Assembly (NCBI RefSeq): GCF_024586455.1
Contig: NC_065921.1
Coordinates: 68,077,528 to 68,141,527, forward strand
Direction: 5' to 3'
Origin: Bactrocera neohumeralis
Lineage: Eukaryota > Arthropoda > Insecta > Diptera > Tephritidae
Length of the DNA: 64,000 nucleotides
The notes beneath the pieces were generated by a model. The model was not told where the DNA came from, did not search any database, and saw nothing but the letters and a program-made list of their open reading frames with translations. The translations under genes and the position numbers were made by a program. Each line of letters starts with the position of its first letter. The stretch's first letter is position 1. Positions 45,570 to 56,239 of this stretch are shown piece by piece.

Positions 45570-46165
45570 TTAAATTTGCTTGCTCAGCTTCAATTTATCA
45601 TAAATATGTTGGAAGATCGATTCGGTCGAAATCTCTTGAAAATCAGTCTTAACTTTCAGGTACCGCAGCGCTGTAGTATTTTTCAGTCAGTAGTGGCTAC
45701 AAATGAAGGGACCGTAGTATCAAAAAATTTACGACTACGAAGTGCAGCCTCTAACAGAAAGGTGGGCATTCACATGATAGCTGAGTGGCTATACTAGCGC
45801 TGAGCTCACTAACTTTGCACTTAAAACTAGTCAGAGTGTCTATTGGCAAAAAACATCAAACAACTTTATCATCAAACTCGTTTGGATGCCTGCTCAAAGC
45901 CTGGCAACTGCAAAGCCAAGAGGGGCACGCTTACGTCGCTCACATGGAAATGGGACCGAGTTGGATCTCCATTGAGATCTTGCGTTTAGCACCGCACCAA
46001 TGAAGCTCGCATGTGCTTCACAGTGGTTGGTAAACGATCCGCTTCTGTAAAACTGCAAGATCAATTTGGGCTAGAGTAGCTCCATTATCGAGCTTTTGCA
46101 ACACGAAGTTTCGTGAATCATATCTTCGGCAAACCAAGAGAAATAGCCGAAACTGACATTAGCCG
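45570..46165 (+). pseudogene. LINE RNase H domain relic (I/LOA-like)
   Basis: Across frames one can follow QRCSIFQSVVA (cf. the FQAEVAAI block of retrotransposon RNase H), VGIHM with AILALSSLTLHLKLV (the SDSQAAIKAL-type block), LVWMPAQSLATAKP (cf. WVPGHSDIAGNCKADE) and a GTLTSLTWKWDRVGSPLRSC-like tail (to about 45985), then W…CTTARxIW-like remnants to 46100. Catalytic acidic residues are mostly lost. The assignment rests on motif order and is moderate. Confidence 0.55.
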
Positions 46166-46800
46166 CCCTAACAAATTTGTGATATGCTCTAAACGCTTGG
46201 TTGATTTAAAATTAAAGCTGTTCAAGTAAGACCCCAGTTAAGTTGTATCTCATAATCGAACCCAACTTATCGTTTAAAAGTTGACGGCTTTCTTCCTTCA
46301 CTTGAAGTTTGAAAAAAATATTCTATGAGCTTTGTCCATAACGTGGACATAAATTTAAAATATTAAACAAGATAGACGATCTTCATAACATCGAAATATT
46401 CTCTCATCTAATTACGGCTCCAATTTAAGCACTCTGATCTAACTTAATACGAGCTCCCAGTGTTAACCGTTTGTTCAAAAGTCACAAGTAAAATATTTTA
46501 AGATAGTAAATTGTAACTGTGTTGTATATTCTCATTCATCTAAAAAAATTTTGCCCAATATGAGCACAATTTGTCAACCAGTTCATTTACATCAGCTGCT
46601 TAAGTCAATACACCTCAGTAGTGCGTAGCGATTTTTACAATAGATAAAAATATCGAACAAAGAATTTGTCGCAATTTTTGTTTTTCTAACTAAATATCGT
46701 GTGCAGAATCAATGCGAATGTTGAAAAAGGCTTACATTGAAGTCAAGCCTCATTCCGGATGATCTTTGATCCCGTCAAGTAATGAAAATAATAATAAAGT
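46166..46800. other. No feature recognised
   Basis: AT-rich DNA between a LINE relic and a mariner relic, probably further LINE decay at its left edge. Confidence 0.4.
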
Positions 46801-46804
46801 GAAA

Positions 46805-47531
46805 TACAGGGTGCTTGAAAATCGTCAGATAAGTGAGCTCGACATCTCTCGCAAGTCCGATCGATTGATTTGTCGGATATTTTGCGTATGAAACGCGTTT
46901 TTGCTCGAATCGTCCCGATAAAACTGTTTTTTTTTTTTCAAAAAGAAACAAAACATATCACTTGGACATGCTTGATCCTGCAAATTCGGATCACACACTC
47001 ATAGAGAGCATTATAACTGCCAAAAAAAAAGTGGTTTATGAGTTGGGCATGCAAACAAGTCAACAATCATCGGAATTGAGAGAAAAAAAAAGATCTGAAA
47101 CAAAAGCAAAACATGCCAAAACCGCTCAAAAACAAGATGATGCTCATTGTTTTTTTCGATATTTGTGGCTTTATGCATCATGATTTTGTTCTGGAAGAGC
47201 AAACGGTCAATAAGGAGTTCTATTTGGCCGTAGTGAGGAGTTTGCGTGAGAATATCCATCGAAAACAGCCGGAATTGTGGAAGAAAAATACATGGAAAAT
47301 GCAATGAATACCATCATTTAACAACCGTATTCACAAGGTTGGGCTCAGGGTGATTTCTTCTTGTTCCCCAAACTGAAACTGCAGCTCCGTGGAACTCGTT
47401 TTCAGTCGATGGAAGGTATAAATAAAAATTCGCTGAAGAAGCTTAAAGCCATACCAAAAAGTGCTTATGAAAAGTGTTTCGAAGACTGGATTACTTACTT
47501 TGAAGGCGACAAAATAAATATTAATGAATAA
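46805..47531 (+). pseudogene. Mariner transposase relic (catalytic half)
   Basis: ILRMKRVFARIVP (about 46878-46920) precedes ANSDHTLIESIIT (about 46980-47015). The first catalytic motif, normally TGDETW, is replaced by TAKKKV. Then MLIVFFDICGFMHHDF, NKEFYLAVVRSLRENI and ELWKKNTWKMQ follow (to 47306). The HHDNAP block with the second Asp is deleted. DFFLFPKLKLQLRGTRF and KAIPKSAYEKCFEDWITYFEGDKINI (about 47350-47530) form the C-terminus and retain only the third Asp. TIRs not identified. Confidence 0.8.
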
Positions 47532-47584
47532 TTAAATATTTCAGTTTATAAGTTATTTATATTATGTGTACATATAAACACATT

Positions 47585-47780
47585 CCACGCAGTACCCGCC
47601 GGGGGAATCAGAGGAAGAGGAAGACCTCCACTCCGCTGGAAGGACCAAGTGGAGAAGGACCTGGCTTCGCTTGGAATATCCAATTGGCGCCGCATAGCGA
47701 AAAGAAGAAACGACTGGCGCGCTGTTGTTAACTCGGCTATAATCGCGTAAGCGGTGTCTACGCCAATTAAGAAGAAGAAG
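47585..47780 (+). mobile_element. Short 5'-truncated RTE copy with 15-bp TSD
   Basis: Only the last ~196 bp of RTE: AVPAGGIRGRGRPPLRWKDQ to DWRAVVNSAIIA, stop, the 3' untranslated GGTGTCTACGCCAATTAA and a (GAA)n tail. It differs from the 25030-25230 copy at about six positions (roughly 3%). ACATATAAACACATT (47570-47584) and ACATATAGACACATT (47781-47795) flank it, a near-perfect target-site duplication. Confidence 0.93.
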
Positions 47781-47795
47781 ACATATAGACACATT

Positions 47796-49584
47796 TACTT
47801 GGACACCGATCCCTGGTTGACGTTTTGTACCTTAAAATATTTCCCTGGCTTTGATTCTTGCAAGTTGCAGGAGCATGAAATGTTCTATTGCATCCGAACT
47901 AGAACTGCCTTGGCTGTCAAAAATAAGGTCATTATCCTATTTATTCCATGGGTTTAACCCATCGAGAGCAAGGAACATCTGTGTGTAAAAATTTCCGAAA
48001 TCATTCTTAGTTTTTTATTTTCTCTTAATTTTTTACCCGAAAATCGATTAAATCACCAGCAGAAATGCTCATAAGTATGTCTATTTACCCACAAAACCAT
48101 TTGCACTTGTTCTATATACTAAATAAATTTATTTACTTTATGCAAATTTGCTGCTTTAGACGAAATATTTTACAACAAACAATCTTCGCCTATTAACAAA
48201 AATGCCATAAATCACAGTCCACACAATAAATCTGCGCTTGCGTCAACTGGAAAGGTAATGCATGAACCCACGACCTAAATAATGTGTTATAAATATGTGC
48301 GTGTGTGTGTGTGTGTGTTGCCTGGCATATAATATATGTATATACCGTTACACATGATTTTCGGTAAATATTTGCTGACAAATGCACACCTGTAAGCATA
48401 AATTTAAATAGCAACAACAACAACAATGACATATGTTTGCTTTCAAGCCGACAGTTGTTCCAAAGGAAATACACTAACGTTTGCATTTACCCAAAACATA
48501 CACATATATTATACAGATGTATATATAATATATAAGCGCCATCGAAGGTTCTTGGCAAACTAGTTCAAATTTTCGTTTCGTTTGAGCGAAGTGTTGGCAC
48601 GGAAGTGAAAATTTCCAACATTTCTTTATACTACAACGATCTTTATCTCTCTTCAAGCACTCACCCTCTCCTACACTCTACGCCTGAGCCACCAGCATTG
48701 TTTCCTAACAAAATATTAAGTTATTGTCAAAATATTTGCCAACAATAAGGCACACAAATACACAAATAAAGCTGGAAAAAACATCAACTAAGGTCATGCC
48801 CACACACAGGTGCATTTATTTCGGCACTCAAGTGTGTGCGCTCGTATGTGTTTGTATGTCATGTTTATTGTCTGCTGCGGCTGTTACCATGTCTATGCAA
48901 ACATTTATGGCAAATCATGGCTGTTGTCACGTTGACTTTTAACCCGAAATGCTGCTAACTAGGTGCCCAGCACCCGCACCAACAACAACAACAAAGCTAA
49001 ATAACAAAACAAAGTGTTACCTTCACACACACACATATATAGTATTAAGTTTGTATTCACACTTCAATACCTAAAGCGGTAGGTAGCCCTAAAAGACCTT
49101 CCACATGCACGTGTGTGTAGCATACCCAAAAGGCGTTTACTGCTGATTTTCCACTTTTGCTTTGGCGTTTCGATAAGTGTGTGTGTAACTAAAATTCAAG
49201 ATTTAAAGCCCCTTTTTACACCTGTGTTAAGCACATAACGGCATATATTCGCACGCAAGTAAATATGTATGTGCTTGTTAAGCCGATGGTGTTTGCTTGG
49301 GTAAGAGACCTTTTGTAGGTGTCAGGCATGACGCACTGTTTGAAGTTTGAGAAAGTTTTAGAAAAGTCAATAAATGCTGCAAAAGCAGTTGGCAATGTAG
49401 AAAAAAATAAAAAAATATTGAGGTACTATATTTACCTGCAAAAATTTATAAAAAGAAATTTTAAATAAAAAATACAAAATACAAAGTGACGTCTATAAAA
49501 ATAATTCTAAATAGATAGGAAATATATTTTCACCTACAAAAAATAAAAGTTATAAAAAAAATAAAGGAGAAATTTAAATAAAAA
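47796..49584. other. Host-like non-coding DNA
   Basis: TG/CA tracts (48298-48320, 49028-49040), CAACAACAACAA (48412-48426, 48978-48995) and an A-rich right part. No gene recognised. Confidence 0.5.
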
Positions 49585-49955
49585 ACTTTTTTTAAAAAAA
49601 AAACGCATAAAATACAAAATATCGGTTCTTTAAAACGTGATTGTTCATATAAAAATACTCATTCAACAAGATAAATACACAGTCGCGATTCTATGGCCAT
49701 TTTGATAGAACAATTCATCTCAAAAATATGTACCAAGATTTTAACGAATTTTTTGTGGGGCTAAAGTCTAAAGTCTACAGAAATACACAACTATTCCAGC
49801 TTTGGAAAATAGAAATATTAATAAAAAGTAAATATAATGGACCACCTTTTTTATAAAATAAAAAGAAATATAAATCTAACGTCATGAGATTTTGCAAATT
49901 TTATGCGTTTTTTTTTTAAAAAAAAGTTATCAAGCTCTTAAAAAATCACCCGATA
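49585..49955 (+). mobile_element. Mariner-derived MITE, copy 2 (left end lost)
   Basis: The right terminal inverted repeat is complete (GTTATCAAGCTCTTAAAAAA from 49926 to TCACCCGATA at 49955), followed by TA. On the left the outer repeat is missing and homology starts at the AAAAAAACGCATAAAAT block. The interior (FCGAKV, TTIPALEN remnants) matches the element at 6141-6522 in opposite orientation. Confidence 0.8.
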
Positions 49956-50209
49956 TAAATGTTCATGCCAAAAATTCACAAATACAAAGTAAAACAAAAA
50001 ATCAAAACCGAAAATTTAAAAAAATATATATAAAAAAGTAAAAATATCAAAAAATTAAATATATAAAATCAAAGAACCTAAAAATATAAAAAAAATTATT
50101 TAAATATATAGAAATATGAAAAAGTAAGAGATCAACCACGTAAACTCGACATACATACATTGTGACAATAAAGCACCCGCCAATTGTAATTAAATTCACC
50201 GGGTAAATA

Positions 50210-51480
50210 CAGACACTCGCAGTGTAACCAACTTCAGACCATTCGCGCAGCTGTCGCACTGGAATCAGCTGTTTATAAATTTTCTGAATGACAGTTCGGA
50301 GTATTGTTCACAAGTGCACCAAAGCGTTTTGCCAAAAGTGAGCGCAAAAAAAGGTGATCAGCGATGGAATTCAAACTTAATAGTGTGATTGCGTTATATT
50401 TAGCTGGAAAATCACAGCCAGCAATTGTTCGTGAGCTCAAACACCTTAATGTGAATAAAGTGAATAAAGCTTTTATTTATCGCACCATCACTCGTTACAA
50501 TGACGCTGGAAGCCTCGCAAAACCTCATAAAGGTGGACATCAAAAGACTGCAACGTCACGTGAGATGGTTCGGAAAGTGAAGAAGCGATTTGAGCGAAAT
50601 CCACGACGAAGTGCCAATCAAATGGCTAAAGAACTGAAAATATCCGACCGCAGCATCCAACGCATATTGTAAAATGAGCTCAAGGTCAAGCCTTACAAGT
50701 TCCAAAAGGCCCATGATCTTACACGGAAACAGCAACAAGTAAGACTTGAGAGTTTTACGAAAAAAAATTTTCCAATTGAGCAATTCGTAAACTCTCAAAA
50801 CGATAGAGTTTACTTGACCGATCGTTCATACGAGAATCTAAGTCATTGGTTGGCCACCAGGAGGCAATACCCGCCACAAATAATGGTTTGGGCCGCTGTC
50901 ACCGCAGATGGGCGCTCTTCAATTGTTTTCACCGAGCCTGGCGTCAAAGTAAATGCGACATATTATCGAGAAAGTATTCTGGAGACTGCTTTGAAGCCGT
51001 GGGCAAACAAACATTTCGTAATGGACGTCGCAAACCATGGACGTTTCAACAAGACTCAGCACCGTCTCACAAAGCGCGAGTGAACCAAGAATGGCTGAAA
51101 AACAACGTTTCGAACTTCATTACGACCACACAATGGCTCTCGAATTCACCAGATGCGAATCCAATGGATTATTCTCTCTGGGTTATTTTGGAGAGCAAGG
51201 TCCGAAGTAAAAAATACACCAGTCTCGAGATGCTGAAGAAAGCCATTATCTGTGAGTGGGCCAAAATACCGGCAAGTCACATTCGGGCAGCTTGCGATTC
51301 GTTTTTTGACCGTCTCAAGGCCATAGTTAAGGCAAAAGGTGGTCATATCGAGCAAAAGTGAACTGGTTCTGAATTTATGATTATTTTCACACATTTTTTA
51401 CTTTAAAATAAATAAAATTAATTTTCAAAATCGAATTTATGGCTTTTTTTAATTGGTTACATTTCGAGTGCCGAACCCTG
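50210..51480 (+). mobile_element. Nearly complete DD37D (maT-type) Tc1/mariner element
   Basis: 1271 bp, flanked by TA (50208-50209, 51481-51482). The element begins CAG and ends CTG. The inner terminal repeats align (left CACTCGCAGTGTAACCAACT at 50214 on, right complement CACTCGAAATGTAACCAATT), with a small deletion in the left one. It encodes one transposase with two lesions. Of the DNA transposons in the window it is the least damaged. Confidence 0.92.
50364..51361 (+). pseudogene. DD37D transposase, one stop and one frameshift
   Basis: Starts MEFKLNSVIALYLAGKSQPA at 50364. The N-terminal paired HTH region (NKAFIYRTITRYNDAGSL, KTATSREMVRKVKKRF, ISDRSIQRIL) is intact up to a TAA at 50670-50672. 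The same frame resumes NELKVKPYKFQKAHDLTRKQ and continues through VYLTDRSYENLSHWLATRRQ (first Asp) and PPQIMVWAAVTADGRSS to KHF at about 51020. An indel then shifts frame to PWTFQQDSAPSHKA (second Asp) and SPDANPMDYSLW (third Asp), ending KAKGGHIEQK at 51361. 37 residues separate the second and third Asp, giving DD37D. All three catalytic residues remain. Confidence 0.92.
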
Positions 51481-51744
51481 TAGTTGTCCGATCTGAACAA
51501 TCTCTCTGGAGATTACCTTGCTTGGATAATAATACAGCCAAATTTGGTGAAGATACCTCAAATACTTTAAGAAATACTAGAACGCGTATTCACATAGGAT
51601 GTAGACACAGCTAAATCGGCCCATTTAGCCTCGCTGATTTATATATACAGCTTTTTGGAGCGATTGACTAAATGAGTGGGGTCCAACGTGAACAAAATTT
51701 GTTTTACAATTAAATTTTAATGCAATATTGAATATATGTTGGTC
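51481..51744. other. Short unassigned interval
   Basis: The start (51485-51500, TGTCCGATCTGAACAATCTC) resembles text in the Helentron-like family nested at 32433. Nothing else recognised. Confidence 0.35.
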
Positions 51745-52234
51745 TCCCAAACGCCTATAGTTATCTCAATCTCACAATAAATCATATCTTGCCCACTCTC
51801 CGATTAAAGCAACTTTCAAAGATTCTTTGCTGGTTATTTGATTTCTTTTGATTTTTCTTTCTAAATAATCCCAAAAATTTTCGATAGGATACACATCGGG
51901 AGATTATGCTGGTGTTTTTAATTATTGGATGTCTTGTAAAGTAGCCATTCCTTAACAATGTGAGCGGTGTGTTTTGGATCATTGTCATGTTGGAATCAAT
52001 TTTAAAATATTAAGGTAATCATATTTGTTCATTGGATACTCAAAGAATACAAGATTGCTGCCATACACCCCCATACCATGAGCGATCCGTGGCAATCATA
52101 ATCCGTAGATCAAGCTTTGTACTTTTTTACTTTTCTTCATACTTTATCATGTCCATCTGAGCCAATAATATTATATATTCTTTCATCCGGGAAAATTCTC
52201 TTTGCTTTCGTGCTCTTTCACAATCTTCAATCTT
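51745..52234 (-). pseudogene. Tc1 (DD34E) transposase, C-terminal part
   Basis: Read leftward: ESKENF, NIIGSDGHDKV and RKVKKYKA (about 52210-52110), then HGSLMVWGCMAAI, MNKYDYLNILK, QHDNDPKHTAHIVKEWLLYK (catalytic Asp), a stop and frameshift, then SPDVYPIENFWDYLERKIKR (catalytic Glu) and SKESLKVALIGEWARYD (about 51790). 34 residues separate Asp and Glu, the Tc1 spacing. It is broken by several frameshifts. The N-terminal part continues beyond the Helentron-like insertion at 53303. Confidence 0.85.
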
Positions 52235-53302
52235 TTTTATACTCTCGTCCGTTGCTAAGAAGAGTATTATAGTTTTGTTCACATAACGGTTATTTGTAAG
52301 TCCTAAAACTAAAAGAGTCAGATATAGGGTTATATATACCAAAGTGTTCAGGGTGACGAGTAGAGTTGAAATCCGGATGTCTGTCTGTCCGTCCGTCCGT
52401 TCGTCCGCCCGTGCAAGCTTTAACTTGAGTAAAAATTGAGATATCATGATGAAACTTGGTACACGTATTCCTTGGCTCCATAAGAAGGTTAAGTTCGAAA
52501 ATGGGCAAAATCGGCCAACTGCCACGCCCACAAAATGGCGGAAACCGAAAACCTATAAAGTGTCATAACTAAGCCATAAATAAAAATATTAAAGTGAAAT
52601 TTGGCACAAAGGATCGCATTAGGGAGGGGCATATTTGGACGTAATTTTTTTGGAAAAGTGGGCGTGTCCCCGCCCCCTACTAAGTTTTTTGTACATATCT
52701 CGGAAACTACTATAGCTATGTCAACCAAACTCTACAGAGTCGTTTTCTTCAGGCATTTCCATATACAGTTCAAAAATGGAAGAAATCGGATAATAACCAC
52801 GCCCACCTCCCATACAAAGGTTATGTTGAAAATCACTAAAAGTGCGTTAACCGACTAACAAAAAACGTCAGAAACACTAAATTTTACGGAAGAAATGGCA
52901 GAAGGAAGATGCACCCAGGCTTTTTTTAAAAATTGAAAATGGGCGTGGCGTCGCCCATTTATGGACCAAAAACCATATCTCAGGAACTACTACACCGATT
53001 TCAATGAAATTCTGTATATAATATTTTCTTAACACCTGATGACATGTACGAAATATGGGTGAAATCGGTTCACAACCACGCCTTCTTCCAATATAACGCT
53101 ATTTTGAATTCCATCTGATGCCTTCTCTGTATAATAATATACATATATGCATTAGAAACCAATGATGATAGCGGAATAAAACTTTACACAAATACGGTAT
53201 TTGAAAATATGTAAATGACGGATAATGAAATCTCGATTATCACTTTATCATGCGAGAGTATAAAATGTTCGGTGACACCCGAACTTAGCCCTTCCTTACT
53301 TG
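52235..53302 (+). mobile_element. (GTCY)n Helentron-like element, family 1, copy 3, inside Tc1
   Basis: The left end TTTTATACTCTCG is at 52235 and its inverse partner TGCGAGAGTATAAAA at about 53251-53265. The GTTCGG/CCGAAC hairpin is at 53267-53284, followed by CTTAGCCCTTCCTTACTTG to 53302. The GTCY tract is at about 52378-52410. It splits a Tc1 transposase gene, whose two halves lie on either side in consistent order. Confidence 0.88.
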
Positions 53303-53400
53303 TTTTCTGTTAGTGTTGTTTATGAATGGCTTTCTACGGACATTACGACCATGTAACCAGCAACATACAGCACTCGACAAATAGTTTGGGGATCGCAGGT
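53303..53400 (-). pseudogene. Tc1 transposase, upstream part
   Basis: The reverse strand gives AVCCWLHGRNVRRKPFINNTNRK. This is the segment that links the second helix-turn-helix to the catalytic core in Tc1 transposases (cf. GLHGR…ARKKPFI). It joins in order to the piece at 51745-52234 once the Helentron-like insertion is disregarded. The far N-terminus and its TIR were not found. Confidence 0.65.
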
Positions 53401-53414
53401 ATCACCAATATCAT

Positions 53415-53760
53415 TTTGGCGTGGTTATTAGCTGATTATACCCATTTTCACAATATATAGAGAAGTGCAAAAACGCCTTCTTCCAGCGACTGTGAATAAC
53501 GTCTCTTCCGAAGGATGGAAGATGTCTACATTAAACCATTTAGGAGGCGGAGCCACGACCACCTTTCAAGATTTTTAGCCCACATATGTTTATCGCTACA
53601 GTAATACCTTATACCAAACTTTATTTTGTATCTTATTTGCTTAGTTATGACACTTTCTAGATTTTCGTTTAATGGCGTATTTTGGGCGTGGAAATGACCG
53701 ATAACTATAACGTTAAACTGGACAGGGACCATATAAAAATTGTAGTAATCAATTTATGTG
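53415..53760. mobile_element. Fragment of a Helentron-like element
   Basis: GGCGTGGTTATTAGCTGATT, ACGCCTTCTTCCAGCGACTG, GGAGGCGGAGCCACGACCAC and TTTTGGGCGTGG are the GC-rich blocks typical of these families, without recognisable ends. Confidence 0.5.
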
Positions 53761-55970
53761 CACCAAACTTAAAGTTATAATATTTTGAAATCTGCTCTTC
53801 AGAACTTAAAACTAATAGTTCTCTAAATCTAAAGCAACCACCAAAAGCGCTTTAACTTCCACAACGAATTATGCTACGCATTTAAATTCTACCTTCCACC
53901 TGGACACCTGCACACGCCACACTGGCATATCTCTTGGCATATGAATGCAGATATGCTTAAAATTTCACGCCTACAAGTGTAGCGAAGGAAACACGCCTGC
54001 ACGCCTGCAAGTAGGCAACACTACAGGAAAGTGCTGAATGTTGGCGAACAAAAGCGCATATAAGGCAGCAGACAAACCAGCGGCGTCCGTTACATGTGCG
54101 GGCATACAAAAGACATCGCGCATTGTGCGCCTAAAAGCGCACACTATACAGAAACAAGAGCGTAAAAGGTGCGCTAAATGGTAGTTGCGTTATGTTTATT
54201 TTTATTTCTTCGCACATGTTTTGTGAGTGCTGCCAATTGTCTGCGAATTTTTGCCGCCTCAGAAACACAGCTGGCACTATAGTGAGAAAAAATGCGCCCA
54301 AATGTATGCATGCGCTGCCAGAAGGAAATAAATAGACGTGTGTGTGTGTGTGTGTGAGTTGTGTGAGTGTAAGTAAGAAGCAGTCAAGCGCAGACACTTT
54401 AAAGGCCGCAAAGCGTATGAAAATGCTGCGAGCATGTATAACGTACACCTTTCATTGTGCTGAAATTATTGCACGAAGCTTGTAAGCGCCAGTCTTATAA
54501 AATATATACATATATTATGTGTGGTTGTAGCTGTTGCGCGTAAAAACCATGCAAATTCAACTTACAGCAAAGAGAAACGTAGCCAAAAGCAAAACATACG
54601 CGCTTAAGCAGATTATTTACAACAAAAGGTGGCGAGCCTAAATGTATGCAGCTGTTAGTAGCAGTTCACAATGCAATAGAACGTTTAGCGAGACGTTTTT
54701 GCACTCAGTACTAGTATTATTATTACAACTCTATATTGGCACTACTACTAGTTGGGATAACCAACAAGTCGCGCCACTAGAATCGTGTGTCGAAAACATT
54801 GCATACTTTTTGGCGCTTCACTTAACATTTATTGCTGCCAAATTGAAATGGTAGTTGAAAAGAGCCGAACGATTGTTAAATAAACCAAACATATTTACAG
54901 CATATATTTAAGCGCCGCTAAATATGCTCCTCGTAGTCAAGTCCTCACCATTTCGGCAGTATTTACCGGCCCACTCAGCGCTCACTGCTTTGGAAAAATA
55001 TGCAAGTAGTGCGAAAGAAATGAGAAAACATAATGAAACTCGAATGGCAGTACATAAAGCGGGCACAACAGAAAATTAAAAGGCGCCAAATATCATACAT
55101 TCACAAATAAATACATAGCATACAAAGAGGCGCACGGCACACAAACACACCAGCTGACTTACTCACTACATGAATGAGCAGAGTGAGTGACTAGTGCCAC
55201 TACAAGCGTAAACAAACAAGCATTTTGCTGCTAAAAAGCGCGTTTAATATGTTGAGCAAGTACTGGAGCTGAGTGGAGTTGAGTGCCGAGTGAGCACCGT
55301 CGAAATTGTGGAGCCGGCCGAGATAAGCATGCAAAATGCACGGCACAATAGCGCAGCGGAGCGAAATGCAAGCGCACTGCAATAATAATAATAATCATAA
55401 TAATAAAGTCGTCGTTAAATAACTGACGTTTGCCAAGCGTCAAGTCAAGTTAAATAAAAAGTTATTGCATACTTTTGCGCATTGACGGCACAAAGCTGCA
55501 TGCAACTACAAATATGTGTATGTATATATGTATGTGTGCGCTTAGGCGCGAGCGCATAAGTTTGGAACGAACTTCATATGCCAACATAGCAACTGCTTAT
55601 GAGCGTTTGTGTGCATCAAATTATGGAGAATTCTAAAGAGTGCGAATGCTTTCAAGCCCTAAAAGTATGCTACGAAAATTCCTTTTAAATTTGGGTGCAG
55701 CCTTAAATTATTTTCGCTTTTACATGAAGAAGAATTAAGTAGTTTAAACGCAAGCACGGGTTTTCAGCCTAAAAGCGTGCACATTCTTTAGCAAAATTTC
55801 AATTGTCGATTTGGATTCGGCAAAGGCTAATCATTTTGCAACTCAAGTTTTTTTATAATAGAAGGACAGCACTTGATATGCAAGTTTTTTCCGCTAGTGG
55901 AGAGATATATGCTAAGTATGTATATTAAGAAGCACTGACCGCCTTTTGGTAACCACAAATTCTTCTGTGC
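53761..55970. other. Host-like non-coding DNA
   Basis: GC-moderate with TGTGTG (54340-54362) and AATAAT (55382-55405) tracts. No gene recognised. Confidence 0.5.
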
Positions 55971-55974
55971 CGAA

Positions 55975-56130
55975 TTAACTCAGCGCGCCAGTCGTTCTTC
56001 CCTTTTGCTGTTTGGCGCCAATTGGAGATTCCAACTATAGATCTATCTGGTCTTTCCAACGGAGTGCTGCGTCGGACGACAAAGCCTAGCCAGCGAAGGA
56101 TGGAGCCATGTGCTGAAGTTCACGCAAGGG
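55975..56130 (-). pseudogene. RTE 3' scrap, opposite strand
   Basis: GCCGAATTAACTCAGCGCGCC matches the complement of the RTE C-terminus (DWRAVVNSA). It is followed by diverged complement of the WKDQ…LGISNW and RLRWLG blocks. It lies just upstream of, and antiparallel to, the longer RTE relic at 56240. Confidence 0.6.
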
Positions 56131-56239
56131 ACGAAAGTACTGTAAGCGCCATTTACTTGGGAGTTGCCAAAAACGATTTTTTTATATAAAGCTCAAGCAG
56201 CTTCCGACATCTGGTCTTAAACCAGGTATCATCTGGATA

